Shown one piece after another: positions 48,514-59,665 of a DNA stretch of 64,000 nt. The DNA lies in assembly GCA_038503065.1 (NCBI GenBank), contig JBCAMK010000021.1, forward strand, positions 682,001-746,000. Reading direction: 5' to 3'. The notes under the pieces were generated by a model. The model searched no databases. It saw nothing but the letters and a program-made list of their open reading frames with translations, and was not told the origin of the DNA. The first letter of the stretch is position 1; every line of letters begins with the position of its first letter. Both the position numbers and the translations under genes were made by a program. Origin of the DNA: Paragyromitra xinjiangensis. Taxonomy: Eukaryota; Ascomycota; Pezizomycetes; Pezizales; Discinaceae.

Positions 48514-50434
48514 TTACTTGGTGGCTTCAGGGTCATTGATTCCGCTTCAAAAAGTTTGTTTTTTAGTACTGTCTTAAGACCGAAATAATGAGAAGGATAT
48601 AGACAAAGTAGGCGACGAACCCGTTGGTGATGATGTAAGTGGCCTCCCGCTCGGGGCAGTCTGGGCTGTCTTGTAGCTTAGCGACACGTTCTTCACCGCG
48701 ACCTTTGCGCTATTTTGACATGGGATCAGTGGGAGCTGATAGGGTTTGATTAAGTTGGCAAGGGATGGAATTGAACCAAGAGAATTCTCGTAGCAGAGGC
48801 GTGAGCAAGGACGTGTCTTTCAAAGGCCCAAAACTTGGTAAGCTTCGCCCATAGATCTAGGTAGTGGGTTCTTTTACCCGCCAACTATTTTTCAGGTTTT
48901 CTCTTAGCAAGGTCTAAGCGCTTACTCGAGGAGCCTTACCTGGTTTACGGCTGTGTAGTTGTTAGTATGAAGAAGCTGTCGAGGCGCAGGATAACCGGGG
49001 AATCACCCATCTGCTCCGGCGAACAAAGCACTCGCACCCGGATCGCTTTGAACCTGGTTCGTCTAGCATCCACGTCAACAGAATTCTGTGGGAGCAAGAT
49101 ATTTCCCCGATATTTAGGAACAGATGGGCCGTCGGTACCATAAGAACGGCAACGTTAAACTCTAAGGGGTTATTAGTCTAGCCTCCTAAAGAATAGGATG
49201 AGCATCAAAAATCTAACCTTCTGACATGTGAGAAAGTTTTGATAGCATTTGACCAAGCTTTTGTTGGCGTCTATATGAAAGTTTAACCCCGATGGTAGTA
49301 CGTGTAATATCCGAGTGACTTACTCGGAAAGCTCTCCACGGCCGCAGTAATCAACGCGAAAGCACGCCATGATACTGTCCACGATCTTTTGTCCTAAGCG
49401 CTGTTCACCATGCCTGCCTTTTAAGGGAGGGATATCATACTAGAAGCTTAAACTCTCCAGTTGCAAAGTTCTGACATAGGCCGTTGAGCAGCTCCAGCTG
49501 ATGCTCTGAATTTAGCGCACGCCCGTAAATGATGTTCTCACAAGCAGCATCACCGTCCACTCCAAATCTCTCCGAGATTTGCTTAATCCTTTCTGGACGG
49601 AACGTCCCCTCGGTGTCAATGTACGCGACCTTGCCTTCGGCTCCACCGTGGTCTTTTGGCAACTGGCAGATTACAGCGGCAGTCATGCTGAGCTGGCTCT
49701 TACCTGTACGAAACTCGCCGAATACCTCTGTGATGCTCATGGTCTGGATACCACCGCCAAGCATACTGTCAAAGTTCTTGCTGCCCGTAGAGATGCGGCA
49801 CACTTTGCGTCGGATATGGCCGAGTTCGGAGGCGGTGATGAAGTTGTAAGACGCAGGCTAGAGGAAGCCGTATTAACGCCCGTATAACAGGGGGTTTACA
49901 AGGGGAGTGGGTCTTACGGCACACTTGGTTGCAGCCTCTTTGACTTTTTCTGTTTTCTGCTCGGAGAAACCTTGGTAGATCAAATCAAATTAGGGTTTTA
50001 TAAAGATGGAGAAGCCATGGATGTGTTTTGTATAAACCTTTGATCTTGGAGAGGTTTCTCCTCGTAGCAGCACAAACAGCCTTTGGGAGTGTTTCAGTAA
50101 ACTGATCTTCTCTAGTGATAATTGTCGATTTTGACATATTACATGTAGGGTAGGGAGTACCTACAGCGATTGTCCAATACCCAGCAGACTTCAACTTTGA
50201 GATATCACTGGCGCCAATACCTAAACCCGTTTAGCTTATCCAAGAACAAGGGGAGGGGATATAGAGTTGAGGAGATAGAAGATAGTGGGATCTACCGTGT
50301 TGCTGTAATTGGTCCACATCTATGATTCCATCAAGGTCCTGTATTATCAATCAGCAGGTTTGATGCTAACTGCTACCCTGTCAGTGTTGGGTTTGTTTAC
50401 TAACATCGTCACCAAAATCCTCAGTATTGGCCAT
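48514..50434 (-). CDS. DMC1: Meiotic recombinase Dmc1, 15 exons
   Basis: RecA/Rad51-family strand-exchange protein specific to meiosis. Fifteen exons on the minus strand: 50405-50434, 50296-50338, 50165-50220, 50038-50080, 49918-49970, 49441-49857, 49324-49385, 49218-49270, 49139-49161, 49007-49062, 48940-48950, 48878-48884, 48777-48816, 48621-48709, 48514-48544. They total 1,014 nt, or 337 residues, exactly the usual Dmc1 length, with every phase agreeing. The helix-hairpin-helix N domain contains [19 protein letters not shown]. Walker A is GEFRTGKS (122-129); the [15 protein letters not shown] region carries Walker B. Loop 1/2 regions ([29 protein letters not shown]) are present, and the end is [12 protein letters not shown]. 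Only exon 6 (417 nt) is long. Implies a sexual cycle, now or in the recent past. Confidence 0.93.
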
Positions 50435-51164
50435 GATAGATTTTTCTGCTCGCTTGCTCGATCTAGTTTAAGGTAAAAGGATAGATTGACTATAAGAAGG
50501 TCAAATAGATCAGATAGTGCTGCGAAAATGAAGTAAATATTTGGAGTTTGAAAGAGATGGGGGAGATCTAATGAACTGGCGTTGGTGAAACGGAAGGAAG
50601 CTGTTGTACGTATGATACATGTGTCTTTTATATGATCCTCTAGCTTGAGCCATCGTTGGAAAACCTACTTTGTGGAGCGCTAGTGATTCAATTGGGAGCT
50701 CGTCATACTTCCTCATATCTTAAAATATCCCTGCTGGGTTCAAATTCGCTAGCACCTGGCCCTTAGGGGCACGACCTAATACTGGCAAAGTGAAGTTGGG
50801 TGCTTTTGATCAACACCCCCAGGTGTACTCTTGAACTTGAATTAATTCCTCTTTTAGTGTCTTAGGGTCATTTTTTTAAATAAATATTTAGAGTATCTAC
50901 TAGGTAAAAGTACCGCGAGATTTCTAGTCACAACTATGGCGGGGAGAGGGGTTAAGTAGAGATAATTGAACATCAGGATGGGCTTGTAGGTTAGGTTGTG
51001 CTACCGAACCCTCCAGGTCTGACCATCTGCCGAGTGACTCAGTATGACGGGGGACCCTTGCGCCTTGGCAACTCCACGTGATCACTAAAAAAAAAAGCTC
51101 ACTATTACTGCATCATGCAAGAAAACTTTTGAGCCTCCAATCCCGACCTCCACCAGCCCCAAAA
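50435..51164. promoter_or_regulatory. Divergent spacer DMC1 / RRP7
   Basis: About 730 bp separating the start codons of DMC1 (-) and RRP7 (+), so both promoters must lie here. I could not assign a specific meiotic control site. Confidence 0.4.
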
Positions 51165-52139
51165 ATGCCCAAACCCACAGAAACCCCCACCAAAATAAAT
51201 GACTACTTAGTCCTCCCTATACGGCTCCCTGGGAGCAATGCAGCTCCAGCTACGCACTACGTCTACCTCCGTCGGCACGAGCCAAAAATCCCCACTGCTA
51301 TCGATAGCAATTCGCTGTTTGCCGTTAATGTCCCGGTTGATACTACCGAGGCGCACCTAAGGGGATTGTTTTCAAAGATTGGAGGTGGTAGGGTGGAGAG
51401 GGTGATTTTCGGGGGTGAGGAGAGCAAAGAGGATGTTAGCGATGCTACGACGGATTCACGGAAACGGAAACGGGGTAGTGATGCGACGGAAAATGCTGCG
51501 GTTAAAACTTGGGATAGAGATATGAGGAGATCTGGAGCGACCGCAGTGGTGGTGTTTGTGGATAAAGCCAGTTGCGAAATGAGCTTCAAGGCGGTTACGA
51601 AAGCGACAAAGAGCGGGAAGAAATCTGGTAATGGAGAAGGAGTTGTTGCTTGGGGTGATGGGCTCCCCAAGGAGAACAAGATCCCTAATTTGGGAATATC
51701 ACGTATGGCATTTAATTTTGTTTATATTCGTTCGGTTGAGCGAGTATTAACTTCTTTCTTTCTTACCTTTCTAGGATATTTGACGCACCACAACCTCAGG
51801 TTCCCTGACAAGGCCCTATTACAAAAATCAGTCGACGCATACATGGAGGTCTTTGCCGAGAAAGAGGCTGAGGGTCAACGCGCTCTCGCCAGGCGACGAC
51901 TGGAACCTGACGAAGACGGTTTCGTCACTGTGGTCCGTGGAGGAAGGAAGGCACCTGCACGGCAAGAAGAGGCCGCTGCTGTTGCAGAACAAAAGAAAGG
52001 GAAATCGGAGCTCAAGGATTTCTATAGATTCCAGGTCAGAGAGGTACGGAAAGAGCGACACCAACAGTTATTGGCCAAATTCGAGCAGGATAAGAGGAAA
52101 GTGGCGGAGAGGAAGAACCAGAGGAAGTTTAAGGTATGA
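51165..52139 (+). CDS. RRP7: Ribosomal RNA-processing protein 7 (Rrp7)
   Basis: Nucleolar small-subunit processome component of the UtpC/CK2 subcomplex, needed for 18S rRNA maturation. Preferred model has two exons, 51165-51702 and 51775-52139, 300 residues, with start MPKPTETPTKINDYLVLPI. Its RRM-like N-terminal domain contains SLFAVNVPVDTTEAHLRGLF. The C-terminal Rrp7 domain has YLTHHNLRFPDKALLQKSVD, then a region near EDGFVTVVRGG, and the basic tail DFYRFQVREVRKERHQQL. The 72-nt intervening segment (51703-51774; GTATGG..CTAG, T-rich end) has no stop, so retention would add 24 residues between ISR and YLTHH; conserved order argues for removal. A more upstream in-frame ATG at 51078 would add 29 residues and is less likely. 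Confidence 0.88.
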   Translation: MPKPTETPTKINDYLVLPIRLPGSNAAPATHYVYLRRHEPKIPTAIDSNSLFAVNVPVDTTEAHLRGLFSKIGGGRVERVIFGGEESKEDVSDATTDSRKRKRGSDATENAAVKTWDRDMRRSGATAVVVFVDKASCEMSFKAVTKATKSGKKSGNGEGVVAWGDGLPKENKIPNLGISRMAFNFVYIRSVERVLTSFFLTFLGYLTHHNLRFPDKALLQKSVDAYMEVFAEKEAEGQRALARRRLEPDEDGFVTVVRGGRKAPARQEEAAAVAEQKKGKSELKDFYRFQVREVRKERHQQLLAKFEQDKRKVAERKNQRKFKV

Positions 52140-53891
52140 TTTTCTGTGAGTTACCGCAATTTTGCATTCATTAATGGATTCGGTAGCCATTGTGATAATT
52201 CTATCGGCGAGAGTTTTTTCCGTTTGGTGTTCGAGAAAACCAGGCTTTGCATAATATCAATCTTTGTTTCTACTACTGAGTTCCGGAAAGGGTATCTACT
52301 TATTATGTTTTCTTTCACCTAAGCCTTTCTCCAGACGATGGAGATCCTTATCGAATTTGTGTTGTTTTATTACCACCTTCTACAAGCCTGTTCCAATACC
52401 TACAATAGGGCACCCGTCTTCATTCCACGAGAAAAAGTGCTATTATAAAATAAAATAGCAAACCTGCACCAAAAAGTATTGACATATGACAAACTTCATG
52501 CGGATGGCTAGGTTTGGATTTGGGCTAGGGTCGTTCGTGCCTCATGGCACGAGGCGTGTACAGGAACACAGAAAAGCTCACGTGATACTTGTTTCAATAA
52601 ACGTTAGCATTGTTTTTTTAATTCCCAGTCTACCCGATATTTTCTAGATATGGTTTAGAAATGTGCCCAGAGGAAATTTTCAAAGGTATTGGGTAGAAGC
52701 AGGGCCGAAGCATGGCGTAGGTACAGGAGGAGAGAAGTTAGATTTAACGCAATACTTTATAGGATTCCTATAAATAATCTAGCACCTTGTTTATGAAGCA
52801 AGGTTAAATCGAGCTCAAAAAATCATAGCCCATTTTTGTTGCCTTGAAGTTGTAGAAGCGTATGGGGAGCATCGAGTGATTTAGTCGTGAAATATCACGT
52901 GATCCCTGGGATAAGTTTTCACCAGGTGCGCATGACCCTAGATAAAACAAACGGCTACACTAATGGTCTTAGGAACATCAATCGAGCCCAAAACCCTCCC
53001 TAAAGATATACCATCCATGTCATTACTTCAAACCTCTCGGGAATCTTCTGTGCTCTATAGTAGCCTCGCAATTGTCGTTCGTTGCTCTAAATAGGGGGTT
53101 TTGGTTGAGCTCTCCCAAATGGCGATATATTGACTGGTCACATGCTAAGTCAGGTTGCGAGACTATCTGCCCGTGGGAAATCATGTCCCATCACTCGGCC
53201 ATTACTAAACTACCCAGGAAAATGGTAATAATATACCCCAAGGATGTTTGTCACTACACTTGACCCTGTATTTATTTTTTTTGGAAGCCTACGAATAAAT
53301 TACATGTTCCCTTTCCCCCAAAATTTAGATATTAATCACTTCCTTAAACTATACAGGTTACCTAATCTGGCCCTATTGGATTAGCCCACGTACCGGGAGT
53401 TGTTTCGCTATCCACGAATAGCGATCACTTTCCAGGTTCTGAGTATCAGTGGAGAGATGTAGTTAAGCGGGTCGTAGCCGTAAAGCCACTTATTATGGTC
53501 TCGTGTTGATTCCTGACGCGTGGCCCACTGCTAGCGCTATGGGAGTGTGTATAAGTCTATTTAGTGCTAGTGGGCGATAATTACATGTATGATCAATGTT
53601 ATTGGTATATATATAGAGAATATTTGCCTATAATTGAGTTTATTCTTCACTGATATATCTGTTTACCTACATAAATAACATAATATACTATATCCAATAA
53701 CTCCCAAGCCCCATACAAAAACCTCTTGGTCGATATCCCACCCTCGCCAAACAGAATCCCGTCCTAAAAACATAATGAAATCGAAAGAAGCCTGGACGCC
53801 GAAATCCAAAAGGGGAGCAAGAAACAAAAAAGAGATACAGAAGAAACAATAACGAAATATCTACCACCCACTAGAGTGAGAATTGAATACT
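52140..53891. other. Convergent intergenic, no gene seen
   Basis: About 1.75 kb between RRP7 (+) and the TPR gene (-), apparently AT-rich by eye toward 53560-53720. Nothing recognisable on either strand. A small hairpin (CGCTATCCACGAATAGCG) is at about 53408. Confidence 0.45.
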
Positions 53892-55244
53892 TCAACGAGA
53901 ATTGACTGTGTTGTAAACCTGAGCGAAATTGCGAACTGCGGCTTTTGTCAATGGGTCGTCCTCCCCAAATGTCTCCCTACAGCCATCCACTACCTGTTCA
54001 TACGTCTCAAGAGCTTCCTTGTATTTCTCTTGCTTAAAGAGTACAATCGCAATGAAGCCGATAGTTTCGAGTGGTTGTAAATGCCTTTTTCCAGATACCT
54101 TCTCTTGACCAGCTAGTGCACGTTCATATAGTTCAAACGCCTTTTCGTATTCGCCTTGACGAGCTGAAGCATTTGCGATGTTGTATACGGTCTCAAGGGT
54201 TATCGGATGAGTTTTCCCAAATATCTTCTCCTGGCCAGCTAGCACTCGTTCATACCATTCAATCGCCTCTTGGTATCTGTTTTGCTTGTAAAATACAAGG
54301 GCCATGCAACTGATGGTGTCGAGGGTGTATAGGTGCAATTTTTGCTGGCCAGCCAATACTCGTCCATACCACTCAAGTGCCTGTTCATAATCGCCATAGT
54401 AATCCAATATATAGGCTATTTTGTGGATAGTTCGGATTGTTTCTGGGTGGTTTTGTGGCAATATCTTCTCCCGGATAGCCAGTGCTCGTCTGCACATCTC
54501 TAGCGCTTCTTCGTACTTAAGTTGATAAAACAGGACATAAGATATGCTGTCGATCGTAACAAGAGTATCCGGATTCTCCGTCCCCTGCGTCTTCTCCCGG
54601 CCATCCAATATCTGCATATACCATTGGAGCGACTCTTCGTACTCGCCTTGCTTGACAAGAACACAAGCAATGCTTTCAGCGATGTTAAAGATTTCAGGGT
54701 GCTCCTTCCCTAGCACTTTCTCCCGGCTTGTTAATGCTCGTCCATACAATTCCAGCGCTTGGTCATATTTGCATTGCTTTTCTAAGACACAGGCCATGTT
54801 GTAGGCAGCGTCAAAGATTTCTGGATGCTCTTTCCCTAGCGCCTTTTCACGACCCACCAGCACCCGTTCATACCACTTAAACGCCTGGTCGTGCCTGCCT
54901 TGGTGATCGAATATATAGGCTATTTTGTAGGCACTCTTTAGGGTGGTAGGATGCTCCTGGCCTAATATCTTCTTCCAGCCAGTGAATGCTCGGCCACACA
55001 TCTCGAGCGCTTCCTTATATTGGTGTCGGAAGAAAAAGATCTTGGTCATGCTTTCGAGGATAGTGAGGGTGCCTAGGTGCTCTCTCCCCGATGTCTTCTC
55101 TTGGTCTTCTAGTGCCTTCCGATAGGCATTGAGTGCAAGCTCGTAATTGCCAGAGTTTTCGTAAGCAGTAGCCCGCATCTGCCAGTGTTCATCTGTCCCG
55201 GGGGGTGACATGTATATGGCTGGAGCAGATTTTTCTAGTAGCAT
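53892..55244 (-). CDS. Kinesin light chain-type TPR repeat protein
   Basis: Single-exon gene of 450 residues made almost wholly of about ten tandem 42-residue TPR units of the kinesin-light-chain type (TPR_10/TPR_12). Each unit follows the pattern YExALxWYxRxLxGREKxLGxEHPxTL. Unit 7 is shortened by about four residues, losing the G..HP turn. The N-terminal 20 residues (from MLLEKSAPAIYMSPPGTDEH) precede the first repeat. In fungi such arrays often form the C-terminal sensor of STAND/NLR proteins, but no P-loop (GxxxxGKT) or effector domain is seen in this frame or in the 1.3 kb upstream, so it is either a stand-alone TPR protein or a fragment. Likely a protein-interaction scaffold. Start taken at ATG 55244; an upstream exon cannot be excluded. 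Confidence 0.8.
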   Translation of the reverse strand: MLLEKSAPAIYMSPPGTDEHWQMRATAYENSGNYELALNAYRKALEDQEKTSGREHLGTLTILESMTKIFFFRHQYKEALEMCGRAFTGWKKILGQEHPTTLKSAYKIAYIFDHQGRHDQAFKWYERVLVGREKALGKEHPEIFDAAYNMACVLEKQCKYDQALELYGRALTSREKVLGKEHPEIFNIAESIACVLVKQGEYEESLQWYMQILDGREKTQGTENPDTLVTIDSISYVLFYQLKYEEALEMCRRALAIREKILPQNHPETIRTIHKIAYILDYYGDYEQALEWYGRVLAGQQKLHLYTLDTISCMALVFYKQNRYQEAIEWYERVLAGQEKIFGKTHPITLETVYNIANASARQGEYEKAFELYERALAGQEKVSGKRHLQPLETIGFIAIVLFKQEKYKEALETYEQVVDGCRETFGEDDPLTKAAVRNFAQVYNTVNSR

Positions 55245-56590
55245 CAAAGAATACTAGTTAGCTCAATCTAATCTATGAGGTCAAAAAGTCACAAGTACCT
55301 TTTATTGAAAGGAAAGGGGAATTAAGAAACGCCGTAACTTGTGGGCGATGACTTTGTAGGTTGAATGATTTCATTGTTCCGTTATTTGAAGGTTTAATGT
55401 CGTCTGAGAACGTCATGGTTATGGATTTTTAGGTTAAAAATGACGCTTTGTGTTTCCAATGGCTCGTGCTATTGTCTGGTATGATGTGGGGAAACGAGGA
55501 AGTTAGAGATTATTCCCAAGGCACAATTATCACAGCAGTACTCCAGAGTCCAGAGTTTAAGTACCCTCACCCAGAGGTATTCGTACGTAGATCCTAATAA
55601 TCAAGTAAACGACAAGCGCCTAGTGCAGCCACATGAACGGATACTCAACCTCTCAAGTCACCGCACTAACTGGCAGTACTAGGATATGGAGATCGAGCCG
55701 CTAGATTATCCGCCATACAAACTGCGCGAAGCTCACAATATTCGTCTCCGCGCCTCTGATCCTCGTACGTTGAATTGAACTCAGGTCAAAGTAAAACGGT
55801 CATTTGCTATCCCTCTGCCCTCCTGATAGGTTTATTCTCCAAGCAGAATTGGTTTCTATAAACAGATACATGATACTCTTATCCTGAGACCGACATCCCC
55901 TTGTTTCAAGTTGGTTTGTGGTGTATGCTGCACTTTAAACAAGGCTTTGTGCATGGGTAGGTTTCCACAAGCGCCGGTATTGGCTCGTTAGACGCGATAC
56001 GTGCACCTCGGAAGGCTTCACCGCCCTGGGACCTCCACAGAGATATTACTTTTTGTGATTACTGAGTTAGGTTCCCTTGTCGGCCTGAAACGAGTAGCTC
56101 CTATATTAGAGATATGGATATACAACTTCAGCCGTTGCTACCTTGGATTACAAAATGTGGTATTACAGAATCGGTGAGCAGCTATTCTTCACTTTTAACA
56201 CCCTATTTAGAACATAAGAGAGGTTCATCATGGGTCTACTAGAATATTCAGAGCTTGGGTTATGATAAGTAGCGTTGCGCCTATTTGATAGGTACTGAAG
56301 TCACTAAATAATTAAAATATCATATCAGAAGCAGTTAGACCTTCGGTTCCTCTCGTCAATAACTTCACTTGGAATTTCAGCCCTAGCAACGATAAAAGCA
56401 AGATTGTCTGTCCTAAATATGGAATAACTAGCTTCATTTTCGCCTTATACACCCAATGCAACTGAGGCTATGCATATTGTAGCATCTATCGTACAGTCTC
56501 CCAAACCAAGTTAGAAACGACACCCCAACCCCTTTACTCCCCTCGTGCACGCCTCCATGTGGATTTCTGTTAGTAGGTAAGCGCATTATT
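55245..56590. other. Intergenic, no firm gene
   Basis: Between TPR (-) and U5-40K (-). A 31-codon plus frame from 55686 (MEIEPLDYPPYKLREAHNI) is proline/charge balanced but too short to call. No P-loop for an NLR upstream part was seen on the minus strand. Confidence 0.4.
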
Positions 56591-58134
56591 CTATTTTCCG
56601 AGCTCGCCCAACAATAGGTTCTTATCCGATGATGCCGACACGACTGTACCAAACCACTTGTTAGCCTTCAGGTCCCACAGCCCACTAAACTACAGCACCT
56701 AGATCCCTAGACATAGATAATGCGCGGTAAAACAGAATAGGACAAGTCAGAAGAAACTTACTAATGGGCTCCTGCGCATTTGGAGAAAACCTCATATCAT
56801 TGACTGTTCCCCTATGGCCTGGTAGCTTATACAGCAGCTTCTTCGTCTCCACTTCCCACACCGCAACGCTCCCATCGCCGCTCCCAGCACCGATTTTATC
56901 ACCTGCAGGTGACCAAGAAGCTCTGATAAGGTTCTTCTCGATTCCTGCTGGTGCGCCTTCGTATGTGTTTATCAGCCTATTAGAAGGCGCAAATGCTCGA
57001 ATGTCCCATGTCCGCACGGTGCTGTCCATGCTGTTCGAGAGCAAGGATTGTCCGTCAGGAGAGACACTGAGCGAGGTTACGGTGTCGGCGTGGCCGCGCA
57101 TAGTATATGCGACGGCGCGTTTTCGGAGGTCCCATGCCTAAGTGTTTGACAGATATATTAGCGCTTTGTATGGAAGCCAAAGACACAGGACTAGAATATA
57201 CCTTGATGTCGTTATCAATACCACCACTGAATAGCTCGTTACCAGCTTCGCTGATAGCGACTGCCGTAATCGGGAATTTTGTCTCCAAGTAATCCACCGA
57301 CTCCTTCTGTCTAGGATCCCATATCTATCACTCCATCTCTCTATCAGCTTTTATTCCAACTTCAGTCCTACTTCCTTGAGAAAACTTACGCCAATAGTTC
57401 CATCATCGCTCCCGCTGACCATCAGCTCCGGCCCTCTTCTAGTCACATCTAACGCGTTTACCACGTCCTCATGTCCCACATATCTCCTGATCCTCGCACC
57501 AGAATCCACATCCCACGATGCCAGCAGAGCATCCGTAGACGCGGAGAATATGATGGCCGAGTCACGAGACCATTGTAGATCGAGAATGGCGCCTTTGTGG
57601 CCACTGAGTTGCAGGTAGTTTGGGCAGTCACCGTAGGTTTTCCAGACCACTGTGTCACAAACCCGTCAGTAAACCAGAATGAGCCAAAGATTCCTAGAAA
57701 AGGATCTCATACAGATTGACCGATCAAACGACCCGGAAGCAATGTTCTGTCCCGTAGGATCGAACCTTACCGTAAACACCTCCTTCTACGAAACCGTCAG
57801 CAATCCCCTCTTGTTCCCCCCCCCTTTTCCAACCCGAAACCAAACTACAAACATACCGAATGTCCCGTCAATTCCATAATAGGAGCTTGCAAAGCTGACG
57901 TTCTCGGAACCTAAAACCCCAATCCCACCATCTCGTCAGTACTCCCTTACCACCTACCCTAAACCAGCGGTAAAGAAGCTATATACATACCGCCTGTATC
58001 AGCGCGCCACTGCTCGCAGAGCTATTAACGATAGAAACAGCCGACGACACTCCCTCCGTCACAGGAGTCTTAGTCCGCTTAACGAGCTGCGTCGAGCCGA
58101 ACGCATCGGGGGCTTTTCGCTTATCCGAGGCCAT
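56591..58134 (-). CDS. U5 snRNP 40 kDa WD40 protein (SNRNP40 / Spf38 type)
   Basis: Seven-bladed WD40 protein of the spliceosomal U5 snRNP, a partner of Prp8. Seven exons: 57991-58134, 57857-57910, 57713-57785, 57390-57649, 57202-57324, 56762-57137, 56591-56643; 360 residues, matching the family (about 357). After a short N-terminal segment beginning MASDKRKAPDAFGSTQLVKR, the repeats run from MELTGHS and VFTVRFDPTGQNIASGSFDR through DGTIGIWDPRQKESVDYL, AWDLRKRAVAYTMRGH, STVRTWDIRAF and GSVAVWEVETKKLLYKLPGH to the C-terminal blade VSASSDKNLLLGELGK. The last 53-nt exon carries that terminal repeat and would be missed without splicing. Assignment is strong because of this conserved ending. Confidence 0.92.
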
Positions 58135-59665
58135 AATGCGGTGGCGGATCACAGGACGATGGGTATAAGAATAACTTAGGGAAGACGAGTGTCGAGATCG
58201 TGTGTAGTTTGACGTGATGCTGGTGATGTTGGTGAAGCTTGGCGAGATGCTAGGCTTTGGTGTTTCTTTCTGTGGTCGCCAGAAGATTTGGTAGCGCCCA
58301 ATGCGGCTGACGCTGCGGGCCTGGAGCTAGGTACATGTATCTACAGACAAAAACGGTCTCACAGCAACAATATCAACTCCATGATTGCATGTTTATTTTA
58401 CAGTAAAATACGGGCATCTACTGTAGCGCCGATAGGTAACCAAAATCTACTCTTTAGTATCTCACCCGAGAGAGAGAAAAAAACACCATCCCCTAAGTAA
58501 TTTCATAGATTGCAATAACATATTTGTTATGAGTCCTTTAAAACATCAATATCGCTGAAGGAAAGCCACCAATATATGAAAAGAACACCATCAAAATCAC
58601 ACATCAGGCGCAAAGGGTTCGAAGGGTAAAATAAATTTTGCATCAAGGCCCGGCAAAAAACACGTACACGCAGAAAAGAGAAAAAAAACACGATATTTTA
58701 AGGGGAAAGGAAGAAAAAAAGAGTAAAGATGGATCATGTTTAGACGCGTTGATAAAGAAATAGCTGAAAGGGGGAAGAAAAAAAGAAGTGAATCGGTAGA
58801 GAAAACTTTGGCAACTATAAATAATTAACAAGAAAATACCTCTACGGATCCGCACAATAGAGGTTTTGCATAAAAAGACAAAGTGTAGAAGCGAAGGGGG
58901 TTTTTATAGAGCATAGGGTAGAGGTTAAACAAAAAAAAAAGGGAATCCAAAGTCCCACAACCTCCCTTTCCACCAAAACATGCGTCTCCGTCTACCCACT
59001 AGACAGAGGCGAGCAATGAATATGAATCGATAAATTCCACAAGATGAAACAATCTGCCAGCGAGAGGGTGACGTTACTCCAAGCCGTGCGCAAAGAATAT
59101 CCAAGAGCAGAGAAATTTCCAAAACATCAAAAGTTCAACTCGCGCAAATTCACACTAATTAAATAGACACAACAGAAAGAAATTTGAAAAAAAACTCAAC
59201 CAAACACAAGAAAAGGGTCCACGAACAAGTCACAAAAAAAAAGCAAGCCAGTCCTTCTTCCCATCCCCACCCCCATTCTTTTTCCACCTCCAAAAGCCCT
59301 AGTCATGCCTCCGTACCAATCGCAGTAAGTACTAGCCATCCACCCTCCCCCACACGCCTCATGGTCACGTGCTTCCCGTATAGATATTCCCACCCCATTA
59401 CTCAAGTACAAGAGGCAAAGAAAAAACAAACAGAACAATGACAGACGTCATGTCGAGGATAAATATCGAAACAGAAACGCCGTCATTCGCCGTTATAATA
59501 ATAATAAAAAAAGAGAAAAAAGGGTGAGGGCTTAGTCGAAAGTGTCATACACTAAGAAAAGGGAGCGAAAGGAAAGAGAAGCCTTAGACATCACAATGTT
59601 TGATCCATCGACTCCAGACGAAGAAATAGTTTAACCGTCACTCCAGATTACACAGCCTCACCTAA
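58135..59665. other. Intergenic, A-rich, no gene seen
   Basis: About 1.5 kb upstream of U5-40K and downstream of the SomA-like gene, both minus. From 58640 it is rich in A runs (AAAAAA) on the plus strand, that is, T runs in the transcript sense, likely the 3' untranslated region of the SomA-like gene. Confidence 0.45.

Noticed and set aside
48550..48720. Membrane-like protein tail ([20 protein letters not shown])
   Set aside because: This is translated intron; splicing at 48621 gives the conserved Dmc1 end.
48768..48778. GGAATTGAACC, a reverse tRNA B-box-like sequence
   Set aside because: The T arm would pair at only three positions, no A box is found at the right distance, and the bases are an intron-exon boundary of DMC1.
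55686..55778. 31-codon plus frame MEIEPLDYPPYKL
   Set aside because: Too short and isolated to support a gene, though a spliced continuation cannot be excluded.
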